Source of the DNA: JANSYP01 sp038751255
Lineage (GTDB): Bacteria; Pseudomonadota; Alphaproteobacteria; Rhodobacterales; Rhodobacteraceae
DNA: 23,726 bases
NCBI GenBank assembly: GCA_038751255.1
Contig: JBCDGN010000058.1
Location: forward strand, 1-23,726
Direction: 5' to 3'
Below are positions 14,841-22,778 of the stretch, one piece after another; within the stretch, counting starts at the first letter, position 1, and each line of letters opens with the position of its first letter. The position numbers and the translations under genes were made by a program. The notes beneath the pieces are model-generated. The model had not been told where the DNA came from. It searched no databases and was given only the letters and a program-made list of their open reading frames with translations.

Positions 14841-15209
14841 GTCTTATTCAAAAAAGGGGCGCACTTTACCAGGTTTCAGGATCACTAGCGAAGCTTGCCA
14901 TAGATCTTGCGCCACTTGATGGGACGACGCAGCTTCACCTGATGAGGTTTGATATGCCTAACTTGCTTGCTTGAGTGTCGATGTCAGCATTCCCTACGTC
15001 AGTTCAAACTGGCCAGTTACCACCGAGTAGAGCCTTTTGATCGGCTTCGAAAACAGCACTGATTGCTCGCTCGTTGAGAGAGAGCGCTATTCATACACAA
15101 TACTGAGTGGAGAAGAGATAGACTAACGCCAATACTGGATTGAAACGGCGCAATCACAAATTGGTGGCGGGAGCGCGTCCGAGGCGAACCCCGAACGCGA
15201 CATCTTATT
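14841..15209. other. Gene-free stretch between symporter and etfA
   Basis: No gene is supported in these 369 bases. A perfect 12-base palindrome AACTGGCCAGTT lies at 15007-15018. On the minus strand a basic stretch ends at a stop at 14885-14887 with the residues KLRRPIKWRKIYGKLR, possibly the 3' relic of a lost gene, which I cannot identify. No clear terminator is seen after etfA. Confidence 0.5.
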
Positions 15210-16139
15210 TTAGTCGAGCTTCTCGATCATCTCTGGCACAGCGTCGAACAGATCCGCCACGAGCCCGTAATCTGCCACTTGGAAGATCGGCGCCTCTTCG
15301 TCTTTGTTGATCGCAACGATGACCTTGCTGTCTTTCATCCCCGCCAAGTGCTGGATCGCGCCCGAAATCCCCACGGCAACGTAAAGCTCTGGCGCCACAA
15401 CCTTTCCGGTTTGGCCAACTTGCCAATCGTTCGGCGCATAACCGGAATCCACCGCCGCGCGCGAAGCACCGACAGCGCCACCGAGCTTGTCAGCAAGCTG
15501 CTCGATGATCTTGAACTCTTCTTCAGAGCCCACCCCGCGCCCACCAGAGACCACGATGCCCGCAGATGTCAGTTCCGGACGGTCACTTTCAGCGACTTTG
15601 TCTTCGATCCAGGCCGACAGTGCGGGGTTCTCGCCCATGGCAACCGTCTCAATTGGCGCCGCGGCTTGCTCGCCCGCTGCATCGAAGGTCGAGGTGCGGA
15701 TCGTCATGACCTTTTTAGGATCAGTGCTGGTCACTGTCTGGATCGCGTTGCCTGCGTAGATCGGGCGCTCAAATGTGTTGGCATCGACGACGCCCAACAC
15801 TTCTGAGATCACCATCACATCCAACAAGGCAGCGACCCGAGGGAGTATGTTTTTCGCATCGGTCGTCGCGGGCGCTGCGATGTGATCGTAGCCCTCGGCC
15901 AATCCCACGATCAACAAAGCGGTCGGTTCCGCCAGACGGTGGCCCAAGGCTGCGTCTTCTGCGACCAAGACCTTGGTAACACGGGCGATCGTCGCCGCTT
16001 CTGACGCAGCATTGGCCGCAGAAGCGCCCGCACACAGTACGTGCACTTCGCCCAATTGCGCCGCCGCAGTGACAGCTTTGGAAGTCGCGTCGAGTGCCAG
16101 CGCGCCATCGGTGACCTCAGCAAGAACAAGTACGGCCAT
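15210..16139 (-). CDS. etfA: Electron transfer flavoprotein, alpha subunit
   Basis: This is the FAD-binding subunit of ETF, which collects electrons from acyl-CoA dehydrogenases and passes them to ETF:ubiquinone oxidoreductase. The length of 309 residues is normal. The C-terminal FAD domain shows SGGRGVGSEEEF, GQTGKVVAPELYVAVGISGA and INKDEEAPIFQVADYGLVAD, all strongly conserved. Its ATG overlaps the etfB stop by one base (TGATG), so the two subunits are translated together. Its likely electron donors include methylsuccinyl-CoA dehydrogenase encoded at 2974-4659. Confidence 0.97.
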   Translation of the reverse strand: MAVLVLAEVTDGALALDATSKAVTAAAQLGEVHVLCAGASAANAASEAATIARVTKVLVAEDAALGHRLAEPTALLIVGLAEGYDHIAAPATTDAKNILPRVAALLDVMVISEVLGVVDANTFERPIYAGNAIQTVTSTDPKKVMTIRTSTFDAAGEQAAAPIETVAMGENPALSAWIEDKVAESDRPELTSAGIVVSGGRGVGSEEEFKIIEQLADKLGGAVGASRAAVDSGYAPNDWQVGQTGKVVAPELYVAVGISGAIQHLAGMKDSKVIVAINKDEEAPIFQVADYGLVADLFDAVPEMIEKLD

Positions 16140-16900
16140 CAGATTACCCCTGCTTCGTCTTTGAGTTTTGTGATCAGTTCATCCACTGAGCCCACTTTGA
16201 CCCCCGCCGCGCGCTCTGCCGGTTCCGTGGTTTTCACGATGCTCAGTCGCGGTGTCACATCCACGCCGAAATCCGCGGGCGTCTTCTCTTCCAGCGGCTT
16301 TTTCTTGGCCTTCATGATGTTCGGCAAAGAGGCGTAGCGTGGCTCGTTCAACCGCAGATCGACAGTTACAATCGCCGGCAACGACACCTCGATGGTCTGA
16401 AGACCACCATCGACCTCGCGCGTGACCGTCGCTTTGTCGCTTTCGATGGCCAGCTCTGAGGCGAAGGTTGCTTGGCTCCACCCCAAAAGCGCCGAAAGCA
16501 TCTGTCCGGTGGCGTTCATATCGTTGTCGATGGCCTGCTTGCCGCAGATCACCAAGCCTGGCGCTTCGGCATCTATGACGGCTTTGAGCAGTTTGGCCAC
16601 TGCCAAAGGCTCGATATCAGTGTGCACATCATCGGCGGCGACGATCAGGATCGCCCGGTCTGCGCCCATTGCCAGCGCGGTTCGGAGTGTCTCTTGCGCC
16701 TGTTTCACGCCGATCGATACGGCGATGATTTCGGTCGCGACACCTTTTTCCCTCAGCCGGATTGCCTCTTCGACGGCGATTTCGTCGAATGGGTTCATCG
16801 ACATCTTCACATTGGCCAGATCCACGCCGCTGCCATCGGCCTTGACGCGGACCTTGACGTTGTAATCGATAACCCGCTTCACGGGCACAAGGATCTTCAT
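16139..16900 (-). CDS. etfB: Electron transfer flavoprotein, beta subunit
   Basis: The predicted subunit has 253 residues from ATG 16900 (MKILVPVKRVIDYNVKVRVK), with GGAAAGG shortly upstream. Family signatures: MSMNPFDEIAVEEAIRL, CGKQAIDNDMNATGQM (AMP and partner contact region) and VDLRLNEPRYASLPNIMKAK, which holds the recognition loop for partner dehydrogenases (LNEPRYASLPNI). The open frame continues about 130 codons upstream but is Pro/Gly-rich antisense of the divergent gene and is not part of the protein. First gene of the etfB-etfA operon. Confidence 0.97.
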   Translation of the reverse strand: MKILVPVKRVIDYNVKVRVKADGSGVDLANVKMSMNPFDEIAVEEAIRLREKGVATEIIAVSIGVKQAQETLRTALAMGADRAILIVAADDVHTDIEPLAVAKLLKAVIDAEAPGLVICGKQAIDNDMNATGQMLSALLGWSQATFASELAIESDKATVTREVDGGLQTIEVSLPAIVTVDLRLNEPRYASLPNIMKAKKKPLEEKTPADFGVDVTPRLSIVKTTEPAERAAGVKVGSVDELITKLKDEAGVI

Positions 16901-17090
16901 GGTGGACCTTTCCTGCACATTTCGACTCGCTTGTAACGGTGAGGTGTTAGCGGAGGCCCGGCGCAAGAAACAGTCATAAATTGCCTTGTGCCGGAGCGTC
17001 GCAGGCTGGCGAGCGCACGAACGCCGCGTCGGTTTACGGCGAAACGCTTTTTGACGTATGGTTTGATCCAACAACAAGAGAGGGAAGAGG

Positions 17091-17471
17091 ATGTCTTTTC
17101 TCATGACACCGTTGATCGCATGGTGGGGCTGGTTGCTGATCGTGGCCGCACTAGCGCTGTTGCTTTTCATGCTCAACGAGATTGCAAAACGCGTGAAAGG
17201 CCTCGGTCCGCGCGGCGTCCCGCCCGCGGGCGTAGGCACGCCTGGCGGCGGCGGTGGAGGCACTGGGGGCGGCGGGACCGGTGCCCGCGACCTTACTGAA
17301 ATCATCGCAGATGCGCAGTCGCTTTATAACGATATCGCCCAAAAACAGCGCGATCCCACCGAAGAGGAATGTGAAAGGCTAAAGACGCTCGTTCAAGAAG
17401 CCAAAGCTCTGGGTGTCGACCAAAACCTTATCTCTACTTTCGAAAGCTTTATTGAAAGCAATTGCGGCTGA
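17091..17471 (+). CDS. Small single-span membrane protein with Gly-rich linker and P-x4-C-x30-C-G domain
   Basis: The predicted protein has 126 residues; GAAGAGG sits 2-8 bases before ATG 17091. One membrane helix (about 9-28) is followed by basic residues (AKRVKGLGPRG), so the C-terminal part is predicted on the cytoplasmic side. A Gly-rich linker (about 46-64) leads to a charged helical domain (66-126) with C94 and C125, 30 residues apart, and a final Gly. I recognise no known domain. The next gene encodes a protein of the same design with the same Cys spacing, so they look like diverged paralogues. It is divergent from etfB. Function unknown. Confidence 0.7.
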   Translation: MSFLMTPLIAWWGWLLIVAALALLLFMLNEIAKRVKGLGPRGVPPAGVGTPGGGGGGTGGGGTGARDLTEIIADAQSLYNDIAQKQRDPTEEECERLKTLVQEAKALGVDQNLISTFESFIESNCG

Positions 17472-17530
17472 CTGGAGCACAAGACCGTAGAGTCTTTACG
17501 GCAATTTACTGATAGGAAAATGAGCTAAGA

Positions 17531-17869
17531 ATGATAATACCGCTTCTCACCGGGGTTGAGATCGCCCTTATTGCTCTTGCAATCGCAGCGCTCGCTGCGA
17601 TCGTCGTCTTTGTTGTAATCCCTCTAGACCGCCTGGTCCGGCAATGGTGGTATTCTCGTAACCCGCCGGCACCGACCGCTGACGGCATTGCCGCCGCAAA
17701 TGATCTGCAAGCCGAACTTCAGGCCATTCAAAGCAGCGGGGAAAGCCCCGATGCCGCAAAATGTAAAGAGCTCTGGGCCCTTTATGACCGAGCAATTTCC
17801 GGAGACATCTCGCAGCTTAGAATGGCCCCGATCCTATCCGCGTTACAGGCGATCTGCGGCAATCGATAG
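17531..17869 (+). CDS. Small single-span membrane protein, paralogue-like neighbour with P-x4-C-x30-C-G domain
   Basis: The predicted protein has 112 residues. A long hydrophobic helix (about 4-31) is followed by a basic segment (DRLVRQWWYSR), a short Pro-rich linker and a helical domain with P73, C78, C109 and Gly110, the same spacing as P89, C94, C125 and Gly126 of the preceding protein. Sequence identity outside these positions is low. It starts 59 bases after the previous stop. AGGAAA is followed by a two-codon frame ATG AGC TAA (17520-17528) ending two bases before ATG 17531, so start may depend on re-initiation. A hairpin follows the stop. Function unknown. Confidence 0.65.
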   Translation: MIIPLLTGVEIALIALAIAALAAIVVFVVIPLDRLVRQWWYSRNPPAPTADGIAAANDLQAELQAIQSSGESPDAAKCKELWALYDRAISGDISQLRMAPILSALQAICGNR

Positions 17870-17882
17870 GTGATGTCGCGCG

Positions 17883-17903
17883 CCGCTGATCACTCAGCGG
17901 TTT
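17883..17903. terminator. Short hairpin terminator between convergent genes
   Basis: CCGCTGA (17883-17889) pairs with TCAGCGG (17894-17900) over a 4-base loop and is followed by TTT. It lies just after the second small membrane gene, and its right arm covers the last codons of the adenosyltransferase gene. The short T run makes it a weak call. Confidence 0.5.
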
Positions 17904-18466
17904 GCGCCAGGAACCCATAACACATCGGAAGCTCCGATGTCATTGGCGATGCGGGAGGCGACAAAAAACCAATCGCTCAATCGATTGAGATAGGTGACCG
18001 CCGGTTGGTTCACGGTCTCTTCTGTGGCGAGTTCCACAGTCAGCCGCTCTGCCCGACGAGCCACGGTGCGACAAAGATGCAGATGTGCGGCAAGCGCAGA
18101 CCCACCGGGCAGTATGAAACTCCTCAAGGGCTCTAACGCCTCGTTCATGCCATCGATCTCTGTCTCAAGTCGCGATACCTGGCTTTCGGCCATCCGCAGC
18201 GGCGGATACTCAGCCTCTGCGTCCTTTTCCATTTCCGGACGGCACAAATCCGCGCCCAGATCAAAAAGATCGTTCTGGATCGCGGCAAGCTGGCTGTCGA
18301 GATCACCCGTGGCATGTAGGCGGGCCAGACCGACCGCCGCATTTAGTTCGTCAACTGTGCCATAGGCCGTTACCCGCAACGTGTACTTCGCGACGCGCGC
18401 GCCATTTCCCAGAGCAGTTTCACCGGCATCGCCGGTTTTTGTGTAGATCTTGTTTAGGACGACCAT
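17894..18466 (-). CDS. pduO: Cob(I)yrinic acid a,c-diamide adenosyltransferase, PduO type
   Basis: The enzyme transfers the adenosyl group of ATP to cob(I)alamin, making coenzyme B12. The 190 residues carry the PduO/MMAB signatures: KIYTKTGDAGETALGNG near the N-terminus (ATP site), YGTVDELNAAVGLAR, then RSFILPGGS, CRTVARRAER and LNRLSDWFFVASR in the C-terminal helical bundle. This is not the unrelated CobA/CobO fold. Its product is needed by ethylmalonyl-CoA and methylmalonyl-CoA mutases, matching the presence of mcd in the window. The gene follows the twin-helix protein gene on the same strand with a gap of 12 bases, so they probably share an mRNA. Confidence 0.93.
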   Translation of the reverse strand: MVVLNKIYTKTGDAGETALGNGARVAKYTLRVTAYGTVDELNAAVGLARLHATGDLDSQLAAIQNDLFDLGADLCRPEMEKDAEAEYPPLRMAESQVSRLETEIDGMNEALEPLRSFILPGGSALAAHLHLCRTVARRAERLTVELATEETVNQPAVTYLNRLSDWFFVASRIANDIGASDVLWVPGANR

Positions 18467-18478
18467 GGATCCGCTCGT

Positions 18479-18688
18479 TTAGTTTCCGGTCAGATTTCTC
18501 ACAGCCACAAACACGACAATCAAAATGACTGCAACGAATTGTGCGGCCAAGCGGTAGCGCATGATCCGGTTTGCGTGCTTACGGTTGAAATCGCCGCCCT
18601 TGGCAAAACCACCGATCCCGACCAGCAAGATGCCGAGGACCAGAAAGCACGCCAGCGCGGCAACGATAAATAGCGGGTCGTTTAACAT
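18479..18688 (-). CDS. Twin transmembrane helix small protein (HIG1-like)
   Basis: The 69-residue protein has two hydrophobic helices (about 6-27 and 47-65) joined by a basic loop, GGDFNRKHANRIMRYRLAAQ, which matches the HIG1-domain loop. Mitochondrial HIG1 proteins help assemble or tune respiratory supercomplexes; a similar role in alphaproteobacteria is likely but inferred. GGAGGTGCC precedes ATG 18688. Placement just upstream of the adenosyltransferase and ETF genes is common in Rhodobacteraceae. Confidence 0.88.
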   Translation of the reverse strand: MLNDPLFIVAALACFLVLGILLVGIGGFAKGGDFNRKHANRIMRYRLAAQFVAVILIVVFVAVRNLTGN

Positions 18689-18759
18689 GGCACCTCCGGT
18701 CCCTGGGGGCTGAACTTAGCGGAGCTGGCAGAGAAATCGACCGAATATCTCATCACAGG

Positions 18760-19722
18760 TCAAAAGCTCGCCGCAAGACCCACTCCAAAGCCTTCGAGCT
18801 CTTCGCCGCGGGTGTAGCGAAACATCAACCGCGTTGTGGTGATCCAAGGGACCCAAGTCTCCGAGAAATCGATCTCGCCGCCAACGCCGAACTGCACCAG
18901 CCAATCGGTCCCCAAGACATCGGCTTGATCGCCGTTAAACCCCGCCAAAGAAAACTCCCCCACGGTCCGTACGGGTCGGTTTAACAGGTCATAGCCTGTG
19001 GGCGCACGGAGGCGGCTCCACATTGCGGTCGACGCCGCACGGGCATTGGCGAGCAGATCTTGATCTCCGGCAATGGGTTCGAAGTAGATATCGGTGTAGC
19101 GCACGGTGAGGTCCGCTTCCCAATCATTTTCCCAGCGTTGGTTGTAGATGATCCCGATCGAGCCGCCATAGCCGCCCGCGGTAACCCCGCCTCCACGCAG
19201 GAACTCCGCGTCAAGACCAAGCCGATTTGCAATCACCTGTGCACCCACCGAGCTGTCACTTTGAACACGACCAAGCGAAAGATGTAGCTGTGGCCGGATT
19301 TTCCAGTGCTCGGAAATGTCGAACTCATACCCAACCCCGCCTGTCGCTGCGAAACTTGTCCATTTCAGGGGGATGCGGCTTTGTTCATCGCCCTCGGCCA
19401 ACAAAGCCACGGGATCGTAGCGGTTGATGCCAATAAAGCCTTCCATGTAGATCGGAACGCCTTTGCTGAACCGAAACCCTCCGCCAAGCTGAGCTTGTTT
19501 GAAATCGTAAGTTTCGTCGCTCGGCTGGCCTGAATCCAAAAAGAGTGTGCTTGTGGTCTCGCCTGGGACGGCCGACATGCCCAAGATCGCCAATGCCCCA
19601 TCCGCTTGCTCACGAATCAGCGTCCCGAAGACATCATTGAGGTCCTCCGCGCCTGCGGGACCGGTAAGGAACGCTGCGCCCACTGCGCATCGCCAAATCC
19701 CGTTGCCTTTACGTTTGGCCAT
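18760..19722 (-). CDS. Outer-membrane beta-barrel protein of unknown function
   Basis: From ATG 19722 the protein has 320 residues. MAKRKGNGIWRCAVGAAF is followed by a cleavage-like TGPAGA/EDL, a signal peptide. The mature part alternates polar and hydrophobic residues in many short strands (for example GVGYEFDISEHWKIRPQLHL and WEADLTVRYTDIYFEPI) and ends in GVGLAASF, with the C-terminal Phe recognised by the barrel-assembly machinery. This is typical of autotransporter-like or OmpA-like barrels, without a visible passenger domain. A non-ATG start 60 bases earlier is open but has no signal logic. It follows hemC by 66 bases on the same strand. Function unknown. Confidence 0.75.
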   Translation of the reverse strand: MAKRKGNGIWRCAVGAAFLTGPAGAEDLNDVFGTLIREQADGALAILGMSAVPGETTSTLFLDSGQPSDETYDFKQAQLGGGFRFSKGVPIYMEGFIGINRYDPVALLAEGDEQSRIPLKWTSFAATGGVGYEFDISEHWKIRPQLHLSLGRVQSDSSVGAQVIANRLGLDAEFLRGGGVTAGGYGGSIGIIYNQRWENDWEADLTVRYTDIYFEPIAGDQDLLANARAASTAMWSRLRAPTGYDLLNRPVRTVGEFSLAGFNGDQADVLGTDWLVQFGVGGEIDFSETWVPWITTTRLMFRYTRGEELEGFGVGLAASF

Positions 19723-19788
19723 GCCTGCCGTGCTCTTGCCGATCTCGCGAGGGGTGCTAAGCGCTGCCTGACCCCGGTGCAAGGTGCT

Positions 19789-20748
19789 TTAGGCGGCACG
19801 CCAATCGAAGAAATCGTCGGGCGCCCGCGCCAAAAGCCGGTCGGCCAAATCTTGTCCAAGCGCCGCGGCTTTTTCGACTGGGCCAGAGCTTTCTTCGAAC
19901 AATCGTTCCGAACCATCGGGCCGCAGGATCTCTCCGCGAAACCGCATCGTCCCGCCCGAGAGTTCCGCCAAGCCCGCGATCGGTGTCTCGCAAGATCCAT
20001 CAAGACGTGCCAGATAGGCTCTTTCTGCGGCAAGTCGCTGGCCTGTCGGTCCGTCATGTATTGCCTCTAGCATCTCTGCAACCCGAGCATCGTCCTGACG
20101 TCGCTCAATCCCAATCGCCCCTTGCGCGACTGCGGGCAGCATCTCATCGGGGTCTATGGCTTGATGCGGCACGTCGGTCATCTCAAGCCGTCTCAGACCA
20201 GCCATCGCAAGAAACGTCGCCGAGGCCACACCATCGCGCAATTTGGTCATCCGGGTTTGCACATTCCCACGAAATTCGACCAGCTTCAGATCGGGTCGGC
20301 GGTTGGCCAGTTGTGCTCGGCGCCTCAGCGAAGACGACCCAACCACTGCACCTTGGGGCAGTCGATCAAGCCCTTTGCCGTCGAGCGACACAAAGGCGTC
20401 GCGGACATCCTCTCTCGGCAGCAAGCAATCGATAACCAAGCCCTCGGGCTGGTCCACCGGCATGTCTTTCATCGAATGGACAGCGATATCGATCCGCCCC
20501 GCTAGCAGAGCATCCTCAATCTCGCGGGTGAAGAGCCCTTTGCCGCCAAGCTCCTTAAGAGGCTTGTCTGCATCGATCAGAAACTTATCGTCCCCAGTGG
20601 TTTTGATAACCACGATCTCAAATGCATCGCCTGGCAATGCGAAACTCTTCGATAGCCGGTCTCGCGTTTCATGGGCCTGCGCCAAGGCCAAAGGCGAGCC
20701 GCGCGTGCCTATGCGCAGGGGGGTTGACGGGGTAGGAGCCTCATTCAT
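19789..20748 (-). CDS. hemC: Hydroxymethylbilane synthase (porphobilinogen deaminase)
   Basis: This enzyme joins four porphobilinogen units into hydroxymethylbilane in haem, chlorophyll and B12 synthesis. The 319 residues have RIGTRGSPLALAQA (12-25), KGLFTREIEDALL (70-82), IAVHSMKDMP (88-97), VGSSSLRRRAQL (136-147) and RGNVQTRMTKL (160-170). Cys253 in LDGSCETPIAG carries the dipyrromethane cofactor. It is divergent from hemE, which acts two steps later in the same pathway; the intervening hemD step is not encoded in the window. Confidence 0.97.
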   Translation of the reverse strand: MNEAPTPSTPLRIGTRGSPLALAQAHETRDRLSKSFALPGDAFEIVVIKTTGDDKFLIDADKPLKELGGKGLFTREIEDALLAGRIDIAVHSMKDMPVDQPEGLVIDCLLPREDVRDAFVSLDGKGLDRLPQGAVVGSSSLRRRAQLANRRPDLKLVEFRGNVQTRMTKLRDGVASATFLAMAGLRRLEMTDVPHQAIDPDEMLPAVAQGAIGIERRQDDARVAEMLEAIHDGPTGQRLAAERAYLARLDGSCETPIAGLAELSGGTMRFRGEILRPDGSERLFEESSGPVEKAAALGQDLADRLLARAPDDFFDWRAA

Positions 20749-20763
20749 GCCTTAGTCCTAGAG

Positions 20764-20783
20764 TTGTCAATGAAACTTGACAA
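20764..20783. promoter_or_regulatory. Inverted repeat between hemC and hemE
   Basis: TTGTCA (20764-20769) faces TGACAA (20778-20783) over 8 bases, 15 bases upstream of the hemC start and 74 upstream of hemE. Both arms also read as -35-like boxes on opposite strands. It does not fit the FNR consensus. It could be a shared operator or overlapping promoters. Confidence 0.35.
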
Positions 20784-20856
20784 GACGCGTAAGCGCCAAG
20801 TTGACATCCGCCCCAACATGCGGGACCCAAGGGTCGATAGCAATGCGAGGCGCCAC

Positions 20857-21894
20857 ATGGCAGATCCTAAAAAACTCATGGTTGCGCTCAAGGGTGAAAT
20901 CCAAGCCATTCCACCTGCTTGGATGATGCGCCAAGCTGGAAGGTACCTGCCGGAATATCGCGAAACACGAGCCAAAGCAGGGGATTTTCTGTCGCTCTGC
21001 TACACGCCTGATCTCGCCACTGAAGTCACTTTGCAGCCGATCCGACGCTATGGGTTCGATGCGGCGATCCTCTTCGCCGATATCCTGCTCGTGCCTCACG
21101 CCTTGGGGACAGACCTGACCTTCGTTCAAGGCGAAGGCCCGCGCCTCTCGACGGTGACCACCCAAGCGGATTTGGACGCTTTGAAGCCCACCGAGGCGAT
21201 CCATGAGACCCTTGCGCCGGTCTACCAAACCGTTCGAAATCTCTCCCAGGCGCTGCCAAGCGAGGTCGCGCTGATCGGCTTTGCCGGTGCGCCATGGACC
21301 GTTGCAACCTATATGATTGCTGGCCAAGGCACACCGGATCAGGGTCCGGCCCATGCGCTGAAGGATCAAGACCGCGCGCTGTTTGAGTCGCTTCTTGGAC
21401 GCATCACAGAGGCCACGATTGACTACCTCGACGCGCAGGTCAAAGCCGGGGCCGAAGTCATCATGCTCTTTGATAGCTGGGCTGGATCGCTGAAGGGCGA
21501 TGACTTTACCGATTATGCACTGGCGCCAACGCGTGACATCATCACTGCCTTAAAGACCCGACACGCTGATTTGCCGGTGATCGCGTTTCCCCGCCAAGGC
21601 GGGGAGGGTGTTGTGGGCTTTGCCAAGTCCTCCGGAGCCGATTGCATCGCTCTTGACTACACCGTCGACGCGAACTGGGCGGCCGCGAATGTTCAGACGG
21701 ACGGCTGCGTCATGGGCAATCTCGATCCTAGCCACATGGTGACCGGTGGCCAGGCTCTAATCGATGAGGTCCGCCGCATTCGACAGACGTTTTCCGGAGG
21801 ACCGCACATCTTTAACCTGGGCCATGGTATCACGCCGGAGGCAGACCCCGACAACGTACGTCTCATGCTCGAGACATTGCGCGACCCTCGCTAA
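20857..21894 (+). CDS. hemE: Uroporphyrinogen decarboxylase
   Basis: It decarboxylates uroporphyrinogen III to coproporphyrinogen III. From ATG 20857 (MADPKKLMVALKGE) it has 345 residues, the normal length. The frame is open for 31 more codons upstream, but those residues are not family-like and cross the promoter region. PPAWMMRQAGRYLPEY (19-34) is URO-D signature 1, with the substrate-binding arginines. FADILLVPHALG (73-84) holds the catalytic Asp75, and GFAGAPWTVATYM is signature 2. NLGHGITPEADPDNV near the end contains the conserved active-site His. AGGCG precedes the start. Confidence 0.97.
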   Translation: MADPKKLMVALKGEIQAIPPAWMMRQAGRYLPEYRETRAKAGDFLSLCYTPDLATEVTLQPIRRYGFDAAILFADILLVPHALGTDLTFVQGEGPRLSTVTTQADLDALKPTEAIHETLAPVYQTVRNLSQALPSEVALIGFAGAPWTVATYMIAGQGTPDQGPAHALKDQDRALFESLLGRITEATIDYLDAQVKAGAEVIMLFDSWAGSLKGDDFTDYALAPTRDIITALKTRHADLPVIAFPRQGGEGVVGFAKSSGADCIALDYTVDANWAAANVQTDGCVMGNLDPSHMVTGGQALIDEVRRIRQTFSGGPHIFNLGHGITPEADPDNVRLMLETLRDPR

Positions 21895-21923
21895 GCTCAC
21901 AGGAAGCTTTGAGCAGCTGATCG

Positions 21924-21966
21924 CCCGCGCGCTGCGCGGGCCCGGGCGGAAGGGGCTCGATGCCCC
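21924..21966. other. Two GC-rich hairpins after hemE
   Basis: CCCGCGC (21924-21930) pairs with GCGCGGG (21934-21940) over 3 bases, and GGGGC (21952-21956) pairs with GCCCC (21962-21966) over 5. There is no T run, so they are mRNA 3'-end structures rather than clear intrinsic terminators. They lie in the 149-base gap between convergent hemE and the dehydrogenase gene. Confidence 0.5.
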
Positions 21967-22043
21967 GGACGAACGGGCCTATTTTAGGGTAGTCTCACGG
22001 ACCCAACTGGAAGACACCCCAAGTAGATGCTTTGCCTTAGATC

Positions 22044-22778
22044 TTAGCCACGCCCTACGAAGGGCATTTCGGTCGCCATGACGGTCTCGAACAAGACATT
22101 GGCTTCGGGCGGCATCTCAGCCATCCGCAGAACCGCCGCGGCCACCAGTGCCGCGGGCATGACGGGTTCCGGACGCACGCTGCCATCGGGTTGCGGGACA
22201 CCGGCTTGCATTGCCTGGGTCATATCGCTGGCCGCATTTCCGATGTCGATCTGGCTTGCGGTGATGCCCAAACCCCTCCCATCGAGAGCGATCGATTTTG
22301 TCAACCCGGTGATCGCATGTTTGGACGCAGTGTAAGCAATCGAGCGAGGTCGCGGCACATGGGCCGAGATCGAGCCGTTATTGATGATCCGTCCCCCTTG
22401 TGGGCTTTGTTCTCTCATCATCCGAAACGCTGCACTCGCAATCAAAAACGCCCCATCGAGGTTCACTGACAAGACCCGGCGCCATTCGTCGAAGGGCAAT
22501 TCGCCTGGATCCGCTGCCGCCGTGAAACTCCCAGCGTTGTTAAAAACCGCATCTATCCGGCCGAACTGGTCTTTGATCGCGCCAAAAAGCGCCTTGACCG
22601 ATCCGGGATCGGTCACATCGCAGGACAGAGCAACCGCCCCGGTTTCCTCAGCGAGCGCGGTCAGTTTGTCCGCATTGCGCGCCGCGGCCACCGTCCGCCA
22701 ACCCGCCTTAACAAACGCCACCGCGGTTTCACGCCCTAGCCCTTGGCTGGCCCCAGTGACCAACACGATCTTTTCCAT
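22044..22778 (-). CDS. Short-chain dehydrogenase/reductase (SDR family)
   Basis: The NAD(P)-dependent oxidoreductase has 244 residues from ATG 22778 (MEKIVLVTGASQGLGRE), with GGGGGA just upstream; a start four codons earlier is possible. The Rossmann motif TGASQGLG is at 8-15, NNAG at 80-83, and the catalytic set is Ser136 (NNGSIS), Tyr149 and Lys153 (YTASK). An Arg at position 16 and one at 34 favour NADPH, but this is weak. The C-terminal substrate loop (DIGNAASDMTQAMQAG) resembles classical 3-oxoacyl-ACP reductase-like members. The substrate is unknown. It stands alone, convergent with hemE. Confidence 0.88.
   Translation of the reverse strand: MEKIVLVTGASQGLGRETAVAFVKAGWRTVAAARNADKLTALAEETGAVALSCDVTDPGSVKALFGAIKDQFGRIDAVFNNAGSFTAAADPGELPFDEWRRVLSVNLDGAFLIASAAFRMMREQSPQGGRIINNGSISAHVPRPRSIAYTASKHAITGLTKSIALDGRGLGITASQIDIGNAASDMTQAMQAGVPQPDGSVRPEPVMPAALVAAAVLRMAEMPPEANVLFETVMATEMPFVGRG

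Noticed and set aside
16901..17305. Upstream extension of the etfB frame with Pro-rich segment
   Set aside because: It is antisense to the Gly-rich linker of the divergent membrane gene, and etfB homologues begin at MKILVPVKR.
14800..17519. Twelve-base identity ACTGATAGGAAA at 14800-14811 and 17508-17519
   Set aside because: Several 12-base repeats are expected by chance in a window this size, and the contexts differ.
20764..20856. Longer HemE start at 20764
   Set aside because: The extra residues are not family-like and would cover the hemC/hemE promoter region; ATG 20857 gives the normal length.
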